Assembly (NCBI GenBank): GCA_001630475.1
Contig: KV419406.1
Span: forward strand, 52,761 to 116,760
Direction of reading: 5' to 3'
Length of the DNA: 64,000 nucleotides
Source: Sistotremastrum niveocremeum HHB9708
Taxonomy: Eukaryota > Basidiomycota > Agaricomycetes > Sistotremastrales > Sistotremastraceae
The notes under the pieces were generated by a model, which had not been told where the DNA came from, ran no database searches, and worked only from the letters and a program-made list of their open reading frames with translations. Below are positions 10,686 to 21,971 of this stretch, one piece after another (positions within the stretch are counted from its first letter, which is position 1; every line of letters starts with the position of its first letter). Both the position numbers and the translations under genes were made by a program.

Positions 10686-12612
10686 TCATAGTTTAGCGTG
10701 TTCTCCTCTTGCCGGCGGAATCCCATGAGGATTAAATTTCAGAGCCGAAGGATCTACGTCCCTCAACACTGGATATCCAGCAACAGTCATCAGGATATCA
10801 AGGTCCTTTTCCGATGTTAGTATGAATATTGACTCGCAAGACGAAAAGTTTACCGCTAGCAGAGACTTCATGACGTGTCGACAACCCGACTCCCCCTCAT
10901 GGGCCATACCCCAAACGTACAGCCGGCCAACCTCGACGACGTGTGCTCCTAAAGCAAGAGCTTTGAAGACGTCAGCGCCGGTTCTAGGTTTTCGTGTCAG
11001 TATTGGTTGAGCTTCTCAGGGTGATTGGCGAACCTTATTCCTGAGTCGAATATGATTGTCATTTCTGGAGAGACGATGAGTTCAGTTACGACGGCGGCAA
11101 CGAAGGAGCTCACTATCGCGAACAGCTTTCGCAATCTCGGGAAGGACGTCCAAACTTCCGACCGCGCCGTCTACTTGTCGCCCGGCATGATTTGTGACCT
11201 GTACAAGATCAAAATTTGATTAAAAGTGAAGAGGAAAGGTGAACATACCACTATGCCGTCACAACCGACTTCGTGGGCCTTGATGGCATCCTCAACGCTT
11301 TGGATACCTTTCAGCACGAATGGCCTTCCGCCTGAAATCTCTTTCCACTGGATATTCTAAATCAGATCCTCACGGTTTTCGTATCAAGTAAAGGAAAATC
11401 TACCTTTTGAACGAGCCATTTGACTTTATCCCAGGTATGCGCTTTCCCATGCCATACATGTGAGTCGATCCATTTGCCTTTTTCTTTCTTCAGATCTTCG
11501 CCGTATTTCTTCATGAAGACTGGATCGCTTTCGCCAATCTCATTTCCAGGCTGAAACATCACTCATGAACATTGAGCTCTGTGAGGAGAGGATGTTGCTT
11601 ACGGTTCCCTTGTAATAAAACCTGATGTGCCAGTTGAGCATTCGTCAAGAAGGCATACATTACTTACGTGTAATTGGCAATGCTGATATCTGTAGGTCTC
11701 CAACCGAGCTGCCACGTATCAGTCGTGAGCATCAAGACATCGAAGCCACTTTTCCACGCGCGATGAAGAAGGCTCAACGTCTTTGAAGGAAATCAATCTA
11801 TGTGTGCCCATATAAAGGGTACAGTAGACTTACTATTTCGTCATCGTGGCCCATATAGAGTTGATAGAAACGAGGGCTCTTTGCCTCCCCGCCGTTGGGT
11901 CCATCGTAAGACCAGACGTCATTCGACTCGTTACGAGATGATGCGCCTTCGTCATTTGCCCTTGCCACTGCTTCGATCGGCTGGGATCCAGCGGTGGAGA
12001 GACAATACTGTCGCGTAGCTTCAGAATAGGTGGATCGACAGGAATAGGAGGCTACTCACAGGCAGACCGAGCTCTCCTGCGATTTTCGCGGGAACGAGCT
12101 CTCCAAGGGGAGTATAGAGTTTGTTGATGCCAATGGGGGCGAACATGATGGGAGCGGGTATTTTATGACCAAAAATGGTCGCTAACTCGAACGTTACTGC
12201 TTAGTCCTACTTGAAAAGTGTGGCAGGACGTACTGGTCAAGTCACGAGTATTCGTATCGATCAGCATGCGAGGCACGATTTTCCACCGGTAAAAGGCCTC
12301 CCTTTATCTCGATGTCAGCTGCAGTGTATAGACATGCAAGTGGGAGAAAGAAACCTGTTGGCTCGGTCGGTCCATCCCATGCCAGCGTTCGAGCTGGCGT
12401 ACAGATATCCACGGTCGGTCAACTTCTTCTTTGCACTATCCTCGAGTTCCTCAGGATGAACCGAGAAGGTAGGCACTGACTGGCATGAGCGAAAGCATAG
12501 CAAGATAACTGTAAGACTCACGTTGACCGGTAGCGCCTCCATGATGGAAGACTCGTCTCTGATACAGCGAATAGTGAGGGGAGGGCCCTTTGGGTTTGTT
12601 GGTAGGATCCAT
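10686..12612 (-). CDS. FMN-dependent alpha-hydroxy-acid oxidase (lactate/glycolate oxidase-like)
   Basis: This multi-exon gene starts at 12612 (MDPTNKPKGPSPHYSLYQ). Exon 1 is 12522-12612, exon 2 12355-12475, exon 3 starts at 12301, and at least six more run to the TGA at 10686. Family landmarks appear in order: SSNAGMGWTDRANREAFYRW, the FMN-binding element PAPIMFAPIGINKLYTPLGE, YQLYMGHDDEI, a central block with NEIGESDPVFMKKYGEDL, GGRPFVLKGIQSVEDAIKA, and the catalytic TNHAGRQVDG containing the His/Arg pair. The C-terminal phosphate-binding region ends in GIPPARGEHAKL. These enzymes oxidise L-2-hydroxy acids such as lactate or glycolate to the 2-oxo acid using FMN. There is no cytochrome b5 domain, so it is not a flavocytochrome b2, and no clear mitochondrial presequence. 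An in-frame 48-bp intron lies near the 3' end, between MKSLLA and DLDILMTVAG. The substrate cannot be told from sequence alone. Confidence 0.9.
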
Positions 12613-13989
12613 GAGCAGGCAGTAGAGTACCGCGGAGGAACGCACTTGTTTCTTATGCCGTTTCCTGGATGCGACGGCTCTTTGAGGAGTTCCATCGTAA
12701 TGACGTCGTGGACGTGGATGAAGAGCTTTGGCGGATGCGATCACTCACATCCGCGTCTCCCGTCTTCCGCTCATCGCACTCAATGCCTCCCGTCATGGTC
12801 GACCCATATGAATTTCAACGCGGGAGTCCAGCCATGGCATCGATATGGCTTGGTATTGCGACTGTTGGGCTCATTCTTTTTTCCCGACTAATGATCGATA
12901 TACAATAAATTGTTGACACTACTGTACAATACGTGAACTATATGACATCGATGACCCAACGTTTGGCAGAGCAAGGAACCCTTGAAGCCACACGCGAGAT
13001 GGTGCTCCCTCGGAGGAACGAAATCAGGCTGGATCGGTGACAAAGGTGGAACTCGAGTCTGGATATGCTGAGGGTTCGATGTTCGCCTGGCACCCAGAAT
13101 TGAGTGGACGAAGCGGGGCCTCAAGAAGAACATACCTCTGATGACACCAATCGGCCAAAAAATCCCCAGGTAAACAGTCTGCCTTCTCACAGCTTGAAAA
13201 GGTGATCCCGCGACAAATAGGTGCAGCGATGCAACCGGTCACCCGGTCGCAGCACTACGGTCCACACTAGCTCCCGACACTGCTGAGCGGCTACCCGAGC
13301 TCCCCCAGGTAGACACATCACAGCAATGGAAGGGCCCAACTCCTATTCAGCTCACCAACATCGGTAGACTGTCTCTGCTCAGGACCACGTCCGAGCCCAG
13401 TTCATTAATGTGCTATGCACGACCGATGTTGGGTGTGCCCCACCCGGGACAGCGAGCCCACACAGACGACAATGTCCCGCCAATGTCGTCGGAGGGGAGA
13501 AGAGGGGGATAAGGAAAGAGTGTGTCGGTAGCAGGATTATGACCTGCTCGCGCCTGGTTTCGCGCTCCGACATAGAGCAAAATGGCCAGTAGTAGTACAG
13601 CAGCGGAAGCAAGTCGGAATTCGGAATTTCCAATTTCTTGTGCTTGCAGAAATTCCGCTGTGATAACGAACGGAGCCTTCCTTTTGTCAGGGTCTCTCAA
13701 TCCATCAATTAACCTGGGAATTATATGCTGCATATCAGTAATACTCAAATGCAGCACATATACCGTGGAACTACCAAGAATGCCAATTTCTATTTATCGC
13801 GCACCAATTTCGCAAAGCACGATTTCTCATGCTCCCATCACCCTCCAATGTCTCGAAATACAATGTCCTTGTTGTACTATGTCGTATTCATCGTTCATAC
13901 CGATCACACTGACTGAGTTTGCGCCAGGTAGCCCAATGGCCGCTAAGTTTTTGACATCAGTTACAAGAATGACTAAACGCTAAGCAAAA
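12613..13989. other. Intergenic, no confirmed gene
   Basis: It holds the promoter of the flavin oxidase. A plus-strand ORF at 12669-12908 ends in a hydrophobic stretch, MASIWLGIATVGLILFSRLM, but has no partner exons I can place. 13413-13757 (minus) has a 114-codon ORF with a hydrophobic segment (ASAAVLLLAILLYV), and 13582-13983 (plus) overlaps it. Neither is recognisable. Confidence 0.3.
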
Positions 13990-14834
13990 CTCACCAGACT
14001 TAACGAGAAGAGGTTCGCGACTGGGATGCATGTATTGTATATTTGAGTACCTGCTACGAGGAGCACCGGAGTGAAATACGGCAGTACGGTGAGGACTTCT
14101 TCTAGTGTCTTGTAGTCTATCGGAGGTTCGCAGCGACCTTATCAGCTTTACATCGAGAAAAGTTGAAGGAGTCCTGAGAATCGCATGAGTCATCTTGTTA
14201 ACGGGACTCAGGATATGCTGCACGAACGCTAAGAGACCTCGAGAAGTGCAGACAGTTTCAGACCCGATGTCGAGACTCTGACAGTAGCCTTTAGGAAGTC
14301 CTGGTGAGAAGCTTTCTCCACGAACGGCGATACTCGAGCATACCATGGGTGGAGGAGCGCCTCAGGAGTACAGCGAGACCCTACATGCGCATAAGCGAAG
14401 GCTATAACCTGAAATCCAAGCTAACCCTGCACCATGCTCTGACCTATCTCCTGTTCATATTGAAGGGACGCGTGGCAAGATTCGAAGAAACGAGTTTCAA
14501 TCAGGGTCGCATGCTTGCGATGTAAGACAGAGTGAACTGATATGGCTCCGTTTTATAGTGCTGACTTGTCGCTAACCTTCAGTGTTATAATCACAGACAA
14601 GCACTAGAGGGAATGGGATGAGTAACAGTCGAGCGATTGAGGGAAACAAGCAAAGAACCTGGAGAGGATGTGCAAGTCCTTCTTTCACAGGAAATCCTAG
14701 ACGCTCGAACGTTGGGCCTGGATCCATGAACGACAAGACACAGTCCAAGCGAGATATAGCGATGCATGATTGCAGGATTCATTCTGGATACCTGGTTGAT
14801 TAGAGCGACGGGCAGCAATGCCGAAGTGACTTAC

Positions 14835-14843
14835 CCTGAAACA
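14835..14843. repeat. 9-bp target-site duplication, left copy
   Basis: cctgaaaca lies immediately before the MITE terminus and is repeated exactly at 15454-15462. The corresponding point in the parental SCC2 gene, near 27118, has a single related sequence. Confidence 0.9.
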
Positions 14844-15453
14844 TAGCCTGAGAACCTCAAGCTCGTTCTGCGAAGGGCACTCTCGGAGATAAACTCCGAT
14901 GTATTTTCATGTTTGGCTTTCGCGCCAAATATGGAAAACCTTCGCAGAAGGGCTTGAGGCAAGTTCATTAGAAGGGGGGGCATACTTGCTGTGCTGCCTC
15001 AAACACTTTACTACGACCCATCCCTTCAAATTTCACCTGGTAGTTGCAAGTATCAGTAATGGTTATGTTAAGGCATATTGAGATGTTTTCGACATTGGCT
15101 GTAAATTTCGGAGAGTTCTCAGACAAATTGCTGGGTGGTTTGGGTGATTTCCGTCAACAATGTGGTTGTCGGGTATATATCAGATACAGTACTTGGACCC
15201 AATATTAAATTATTATTTTTTCCAGAGAAGGTGTATATAGAACAGAAGTATAGAGAAACAAAAAATCCTGGGATCCCGAGGTGATCAGAGAGTTTGAAAC
15301 CGCTCGACGATGTATGCCCCCCCTTCTAATGAACTTGCCTCAAGCCCTTCTGCGAAGGTTTTCCATATTTGGCGCGAAAGCCAAACATGAAAATACATCG
15401 GAGTTTATCTCCGGCGTGTCCGACGCAGAACGGTGCTTGAGATTCTCAGGCTA
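14844..15453. mobile_element. Mutator-like MITE, 610 bp, with about 142-bp terminal inverted repeats
   Basis: The left end TAGCCTGAGAACCTCAAGC and the right end, read in reverse complement, TAGCCTGAGAATCTCAAGC, match. The pairing continues inward for about 142 bp (14844-14985 against 15311-15453), with the inner 100 bp almost perfect, including CGGAGATAAACTCCGATG. The element is flanked on both sides by the 9-bp direct repeat cctgaaaca (14835-14843 and 15454-15462). Long terminal inverted repeats plus a 9-bp target duplication are the hallmark of Mutator-like elements. The centre has no ORF, so it is non-autonomous. It sits inside the SCC2 pseudogene, and the parental gene lacks it. Confidence 0.9.
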
Positions 15454-15847
15454 CCTGAAACAGTCAAGTCATTCAAGCCTTGGATGAGCTCTCTCAGATT
15501 GGCCTCTCCGGCAACGCCCTTCGTCTTCCCTCCTGATGATATGGTGTGCCTGAGATCGTCCGCCAAAGGGAGAGTTGATGCAGGGAAAACAGTGTCGGAA
15601 TTCGGCAGCTCTCGCCTACGTCGTGACTTGCAACCACCGCGTCTGAGGTCTCCAATTGATCAGCGTTGTCGATCCAGTCAGCTCTCTGCTTAGGACTTCT
15701 GCGTTTACCAGCAACATTCTTGATATCTTGGCTCCAAATTCTTCAGACTTGACAGCAGTTGAACATATGCGAAACTCGAAACCGCGAACGTCACCGTAAT
15801 TACTGCAAAAACCGGGCTCAAGCATACCGGGACCTTACGTCTACGGC

Positions 15848-17295
15848 ATGCTTTTCAGCGACCTACCTTTCGAAATAATCTCTATCATTCTCCAATGCTA
15901 CCACAAATTCCATCTACAAGAGCTACGAAGTGGCAAGGATTACTACGAGAACACGTTATTATTGGCACACATGTGAGACTTTTTGTCCATGGAGAGAAAA
16001 TCGGGACTGATCAAGGAGGTTCAGAAATCAAAAAACCAGAGCTGTTGCCCTGTCTGATCGAAGTCTCTGGTCCTACATATGCCTGCACTGGCCCTCGAAA
16101 GTCGTAAATCTATGCCTGCAACGCGCCCGCCTGACCGGAAGCTCAGAAATCCGCGTCAGCCTAGACACACGAGACCTGGGGACGTATCGAAGAGGGGAGG
16201 CCCATGACAATTGCGCTCAGTTTCTCGAAAAAGAGTTGAAGAACATCGTGGAGTTGGAACTGAAGATTCACCGACATCGGGGAAGTCAGTGCATCACCGA
16301 CGTTATTAATCGCACATCGGCGCCTCGCCTTCAGGGCCTGATTATCCACCTTGGAGGAGGGATCCAACATGTCACCAATCTCTTCAACTCCGACGCCCCG
16401 GTTCTCAGGATTGCGCGCATCTATAGCAACCTGCAGTTCAATCTTTCTTCGATTACTTCCCTTCGAGAGCTTCTTTTCAAAGTTGGGCCGCGGAACTTCC
16501 GAGGCCTTCTCAGGATGCTGGGAGAAATCCATTCACTCGAGATGATTTCGTTGATTGGGACACCAGATGAAAGCGCGATACCGGATCCTCTCGATCAGCA
16601 TGTCATCCTCCCTTCATGTGAATTCTTGAATATCAAGAACATGGATTCGCATCGGGTTCACTACATTCTCTCCAACATACTCGTTCCGAAGCTTCGTATA
16701 CTCCAGATCCGCGAGAAAATGGTACAGCTCACCGACGGCTCGTTCGTGCTTAGTCTTCTCTCAACCGTTCCAGTCTTGTCCTTACCGATCGAGGCGCAAA
16801 CCAACCTGTGGTTGGGCCTGCATCCGGAACGTGTAGTCGTTTCGATGGCAGGGTATCACTTCGAGAGCAAGTGGGATGAATTGAGAGTGGACGAACACAT
16901 CAGTCTTGCCTCCATAATCGAACGCGCGGTTGTCGCTCCGGCGTTCAACTAAGTTAGATGCATCGCTCCGCCCTCATCGTCTTATACTGCATAACACGAT
17001 CACCAAAAGGATCAGGTCTCAACAACGACCTCTGTTCCTGATCAGGCAGGAACTACACGGACTCCTTCAGCATATCTTCACTGCATATCCATCGGTCCGT
17101 TCCCTTCAGCTAATGGGCGACGTACACGGCATCTTAAGCTTCCTTCTTGCTCAAATGGAATATCTTCCGTCTCTGGAGCGTATTGGCATGCTGCAGAAAC
17201 AGGACCAGACGGTCGTACCTGCTTCTGTAACCGATTCGCTTGAGAGACTCGCGCTTGCTAGACACTTGCAGATTCATCACGAAAATCACGAATAA
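15848..17295 (+). pseudogene. F-box-like protein gene with a frame break
   Basis: The frame opens with MLFSDLPFEIISIILQCYHK, which matches the beginning of an F-box ('lP.Eii..Il'). Exon 1 is 15848-15972; after a roughly 43-bp intron (acceptor near 16015) the frame continues as RSLWSYICLHWPSKVVNLCL and ERELKNIV-type text. It then becomes a long leucine-rich part through GGIQHVTNLFNSDAPVLRI and PSCEFLNIKNM to a stop at 16952. Related sequence carries on at once in another frame (16955-17295: LDASLRPHRLILHNTI through SVRSLQLMGDVHGILSFLLA). This organisation, an F-box followed by degenerate leucine-rich repeats, is that of the large fungal F-box families that select substrates for SCF ubiquitin ligases. 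A single-base change between about 16930 and 16955 breaks it. It is either a young pseudogene or a sequencing error. Confidence 0.7.
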
Positions 17296-17735
17296 CTAGA
17301 GAGAAATGCATAGCCTCGTTTGAATTGTAAATACATAATAGTCCTCGACTTGCACCGATTCATACACGCCTTGTTGAAAGCGTCCGAGATAAAAGTTGCA
17401 TAGTAGTCTCAGAGCGTCGTGGTGTCGACATTCATTCCAGGACTCCTTGCATCTCCTGGTGCCGCATTCTTGCTTTATTGAGCAACTCTACTAATGCTCG
17501 GAACCATGTATAAATTAGTTTGAAATCGGCGAGAATGTCTTCAAATCAACATCTCTCGCAATATAGCTACATGGTGATCGCACATATAGACAACGTTCGA
17601 CTATAGCTCATGCTATGTAGCACATTGTGACGGAAATCACCGTATGAGAACACTCAAATAATCGCTACAGTTTTCGCGTTCACAAGAAATTATCGATAGT
17701 GACGAAGAATCGAAGGCACCCGACTGAGTCACGCG
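17296..17735. other. Intergenic, nothing recognised
   Basis: This 440-bp spacer holds the 3' flanks of the F-box-like gene and of the convergent RNase III-fold gene. No repeat, RNA gene or ORF of note is visible. Confidence 0.5.
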
Positions 17736-19197
17736 CTACATTTCGAAAGCGATTGCCATCAGTATGAGCAGACTGGAGACAGCGCAAACAGCGTACTCAT
17801 GATAACCATGCTCACTTAAAGTCTCAATGGCAGCGGGTATAATAAGCATCGCAAACTTCTCCAACTCTTGCAGACGACCATCGATACGGTCGAACCAGCC
17901 AACTGCCGCCACGAATGATTGGCTGAGGACCCGATTTGACGACATCAATTGGTTGCTTGGACTGGCAAACCATTCTGAGAGGGCGAGCGCAGCAGCCAGA
18001 CGAGCAGTCACTTGTGGAGCCATGATGAGATTCCTCAGTTTCTGAGAGGAATAGCAAAGATGTGAGTGAGTTTGCTGAACTCATAGAAGTATGTCATACC
18101 GTGATGTACCGCGCTTTATTTTCTGCGGCCGGCGACACAAATATGTCTCTTCGCTGATGTGTTGCCCTAAGATATGCGTTGACTATATTCATCCGCAAAC
18201 ACATTTCGCCCGTCTCCAACACATGAGAATATGGAGCCTGGAGAACTTCCTCGGCAAAAGCCATAAGTTGACCACTACAATCGCCCTTTTGCGCGGCATG
18301 AAGTGCATCTCTGAGAATTCCGCCAGCAGCAATAATTTCTGGCAGGTATTCTTTAGTGTCCAGGGTATCATACATTGCCTCGCCGCAACAAACTGAACAG
18401 CCTTGGGGTTCAAAGGGTGCGCGCTGCTCTGTAGACGTCTTATCAGCATCTGTGGTGGCAAAGGGATACAGGATAGTGATCAACGGCTCAAGCCATTGGT
18501 GCATCAACTCAAATCTGCCCTGGTTGGCCACCCACAGAGCGCCGAGATAGGCTTCCATGAGGTTAGCCAAAACTTTCGGCGGCTCTCCAAGACGACCTCC
18601 TCGGATCCACAACTGTATTGCCCAGCGGTCAGCTTCGGTAAGGCAGAGGTCTGGATGCTCCAAGAGTTTCAGAATGAAACATAGTTCCCCGAGGACGTCA
18701 TTTCTGCATAACATCAGGCTGACTTTCTTTGGGTGCAGAGCCAGAAATCCGTTAGCCAGAAAACAAATTTGATGCTGGATAGAATTGACTCACCGAATGA
18801 TGGAGTTTGCTTTCACTGAGTCTTTCCACAATTCGAGTGATGAGGTAGTTCATGTGGGCGTCACCCCATAATTCCAAGAGTTTATTTGTGGCGTGTGCGG
18901 CTGATAATAGAAACGAAATGACATTGAATGAATGGCGACCGAAGAGGAAATGTACATTCAGAAACATTACGCACTGGTGGGCTGAGAAGCAGGGAAATCT
19001 TCTAGAACTGCATCGGGAGGAAGTGCCTCCTTTGATGTAGCGGCGCAATTAAAGACAGTTTTTCTGAGAAGGTCATCCAGGATCTCAGGCAGTTGCGGCA
19101 AATCCGAATACTGCATATTCCGGATAGCTTCTCTCAGACTTTCGGCCAAAAGATCTCGCTCATCCTTTGGCCACACGGGCTTAGACTGGACAGCCAT
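17736..19197 (-). CDS. RNase III-fold protein A with a C-terminal hydrophobic tail
   Basis: Four or five exons are visible. The start at 19197 gives MAVQSKPVWPKDERDLLAES. After an intron ending near 18902, the first RNase III motif appears as NKLLELWGDAHMNYLITRIV, keeping the Glu and Asp of the bacterial ERLEFLGD box. The exon at 18714-18094 has the second motif, PPKVLANLMEAYLGALWV. There the metal-binding Asp of the bacterial motif (LADTVEAL) is Asn, while the following Glu is kept. The last exon reads MAPQVTARLAAALALSEW and ends in the hydrophobic segment YAVCAVSSLLILMAIAFEM. No dsRNA-binding domain is visible. Intact frames and clean splice sites suggest a functional gene. It is paralogous to 55976-57410. 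Whether it cuts RNA is doubtful given the Asn; RNase III-fold mitoribosomal proteins also lack catalytic residues. Confidence 0.75.
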
Positions 19198-19626
19198 CTG
19201 CTACGGGTGCAGTTTAAATAATGATGAAGCTGTTTTCGGTTCTGATTAGGGTGAGATGCTCCAAACAGCGTACATTCAGTCCTTGCATACCTTTCAGTGA
19301 GGATGAGAGGTGCTGCAGGCGAAGTGTCTTCTGTGGCGGTTTAAGATCCTGCAACTTGGTCAGAATCGTACGACTCGAAGCACACAGATGTACCCCTATA
19401 CCTATCACATAAGAATTCTAGGCGCTGATACTGGGCACATGTACCGGCCCACCAACAATGCACCCGAGCAAATCCAAACTACAGTATATACTAACGAAAC
19501 ACTTGATAGAACTCGAAGTAGCATAGCTGGCCTGGCCTCAAGATGTCGTTTGACAGGTACAAATGAAAAAGACCGGGGTATTTAGCTGCATAGTGGCGAA
19601 ACATATGCAGAGCTTTGTGCGGTATA
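19198..19626. other. Intergenic, promoter side of RNase III-fold gene A
   Basis: Only short ORFs are present (19221-19412 and 19310-19585 plus, 19214-19408 minus), none recognisable. Confidence 0.4.
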
Positions 19627-19634
19627 CTGAGACT

Positions 19635-20417
19635 TAGTGATGCCAAGGTTCGGTTTGAGAACCGTTCCGAACCAGGTTTGAACTGAACTGAACCAGAGTT
19701 CAGTTCAAGTTCGAGTTCAGTTCAGGTCTGGGACCAGGTGGTTCAGTTCATGGTTCAGGTCTTTGGCTGGGCACCTGAACCAAGTTCAAACTGAACTGAA
19801 CCATGAACCCATCCCAAAATAATATGTCAAGTATTATGCCAAATGTATTCAAAAAGTGTATTTTCTGATGAATTATCAAGGATGGTAACAGCCATAGGTA
19901 TACATTATAGATCCTGTACACTATATTAGCTACCAACTTGAAGATGCCAGAAGAACATTATGTTAGGCCTGCGAGTCTTGATATAGGAGGTACAATTAAG
20001 GGGCACAATGTTGTCAACATTTATAGGGTACGGCTTGTGGCATAGATGAAGTAACAGGATATGCTTTGGTGAGAAGTAATGCATGGGAGTATCAAGTACA
20101 GAACCCTGATGTTCCCAGATTGGCTATTTTGAGACTTCTGCAAGCCAAAATCTTTGTTTATGGGCCCACATAGGGCATCTGTGGTCATATAGACAATGCT
20201 AAAGGTCATACAGATCCTGGAATTGAATATTTAAATGTTTAAAATATTATTGGTTCAGAACTGGTTTGAACCGGGTTTGAACCTGAACTGAACCCTTTTG
20301 AACTGAACCATGGTTCTGGTTCAGGTTCAGAGATTTTGGCCGAACCGAACCAAGGTTCAGTTCAGGGTTCATGAAAAAAGGCCGTGAACTGAACCGAACT
20401 GAACCTTGGCATCCCTA
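19635..20417. mobile_element. Non-autonomous hAT-type element (MITE), 783 bp
   Basis: The ends are TAGTGATGCCAAGGTTC on the left and, in reverse complement, TAGGGATGCCAAGGTTC on the right. The 8-bp direct repeat ctgagact flanks it exactly (19627-19634 and 20418-20425). An 8-bp duplication and TAG-starting inverted ends fit hAT elements. The outer 150-170 bp on each side consist of the motif ggttcagttc and variants (ttgaactgaac), repeated many times in both orientations. The middle (about 19820-20240) is AT-rich and has no transposase. Confidence 0.9.
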
Positions 20418-20704
20418 CTGAGACTAGGCCACTAAATAATGAGCCAGTCAGAGCCACATCGCAGGAGAAGACGTACCTACACTGCAGGCGAACATAGTCG
20501 AATGTTATATACGTCATAGCGCGGAAGCTGATCCAGGAGGTTTCACGAGAATTCATAAGAGCAAGACGAGTTGTCTTGCTACTGAACAAGATCGATGATC
20601 TTCGACTTCGGGCCGAGGGACCCGGGGCAGGAATTCAGAGTCCGCCACTTCTCTAGATCTAGGCGAACAAGTCTACTAGCCGTCTTCTCCCTTCAACTAC
20701 AACC

Positions 20705-21570
20705 ATGCTATCACAAGCGACGAGATCAGTAACACGAGCAACACGTTCCCTCAGACCGATACTCAGTGTCTATGAACGACTACACGATCCCTCTGCGCTC
20801 CCAGTCGTCGGCCATACCCCACCTATTACGAGTACGAGCACAGAACCACCGACTGCCCATGGTTCCGCAGACAACTCAAATTTTACCCAACGCACCGTTC
20901 CCCCCACCATTACGACTGGTCACATTGCCTCAGGCTCGAACACCCACTCTGCTCATACCAGCGCCGCGCCCGACTCCCATTCCTCTCTAGACACACTCGC
21001 CCAGCCCTCTCCTGGTCCGTCGAATTCTACACGAAAGCACAGTGGTCGCAGAAAAAACTCGCATATCAATAAATCGCGACATGGTACTTTACCAACCGAT
21101 ATACAAGCCCACCTAAAACTTGTCAACTTGAGACGGAGAAACAGTGTCAAGAAAGAAACTTGGCGATCGTTTACTTCTGAAAACTCGAGTCGCGATAAAC
21201 GAATGTGGAACTGTGCAAAATCTGCGTCTTACTATCACAAGCTTACGAAGTCTAAGAAAATTAAGACATCTCGACCTATCAGCGCCTCCAACACCTCCAG
21301 CCATTCGTCCCCCCAGCCGTTGCAGGGTAATTCGCTCTTCAACTCTCGGGCTGGTCCGTTGTCTACGGTACGTCTTTGCTGAGATCTCCTTATACGTTTT
21401 CTAAACCCTTGATGTCTCAGAGAGAGGAGCATGAGCAGGCTGTGTCACGGAAAGATGAACCAGTCCCGGTCACAGCAGGTTTCATACCAGCAGTCCTACC
21501 GCGAACGTCATTACCATCGGCTAGCACGAGTTTCTTCGACATTCCGGTCTCGATCTCGCCAACCGCCTGA
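20705..21570 (+). CDS. Ser/Thr-rich basic hypothetical protein, 270 residues
   Basis: Two exons, 20705-21367 and 21421-21570, flank a 53-bp intron with donor gtacgt and acceptor ctcag; the frame is kept and ends at TGA. The first 110 residues are rich in Ser, Thr and Pro. The region from about 110 to 190 is basic (for example RKHSGRRKNSHINKSRHG and SYYHKLTKSKKIKTS), suggesting a nuclear or nucleic-acid-associated protein, which is only an inference. There is no known domain. A pyrimidine-rich stretch with cttctccctt lies just before the ATG. It is bounded on both sides by hAT-type elements, and the outer nest begins about 215 bp after the stop. Confidence 0.6.
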
Positions 21571-21971
21571 TTCCATCCTTTGATTTTGGCCGCATACATA
21601 TATCTGGATCGCCTCCGTTCATTTCATCCTCCGCATTCCGCCTGTACTAGTATCATTTGATTCACTCAGCCACATTGTTTTGTATCAAACCCCATTCCAT
21701 TCCTTCTTTCAAGCTGGTTCCACACGCGACTTCATTCATTCAGGACTCTGAACCCGCCGAACTATGATATGTTATATTACAGGGTAGTGTTCCAAGGTCC
21801 AGTTGCCGTGACCGGTGGCAACCGGCAGTCGCGACCGGACCGTGACCGGACTGCAGTTGCCGGTTGCCTAGGTTCCTGGAAAATCAGGCAACCGGCAACT
21901 GCAGTCATGACCGGTCGTGACCGTGGTCGCAACCGAGGACCCTTAAGGGTCCCCAACCAGGGTACCTGGAG

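Larger units (their letters stand above)
13990..15575 (-). pseudogene. Decayed partial copy of the SCC2 C-terminal region
   Basis: This region is a diverged duplicate of about 26275-27235 within the SCC2 gene, in the same orientation. Shared peptides include [10 protein letters not shown] followed by VAGTQIYNTCIPVANLF (parent: [17 protein letters not shown]). The DNA also matches on the opposite reading, for example the segments around 14285-14520 and 26560-26790. The copy has in-frame stops and frame shifts between the homologous blocks, so it cannot encode the protein. It begins abruptly near 13990 and stops near 15575. Near 14840 it is split by a MITE (14844-15453), and the two halves continue each other across that element. 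The parent gene is only 11 kb away. Identity looks like roughly three quarters by eye, so the copy is old or has changed quickly. Confidence 0.85.

Noticed and set aside
12669-12908. Plus-strand ORF ending in a hydrophobic segment, briefly considered as a Pam18/Tim14-like N terminus
   Set aside because: The following J domain is absent and no splice path leads to one.
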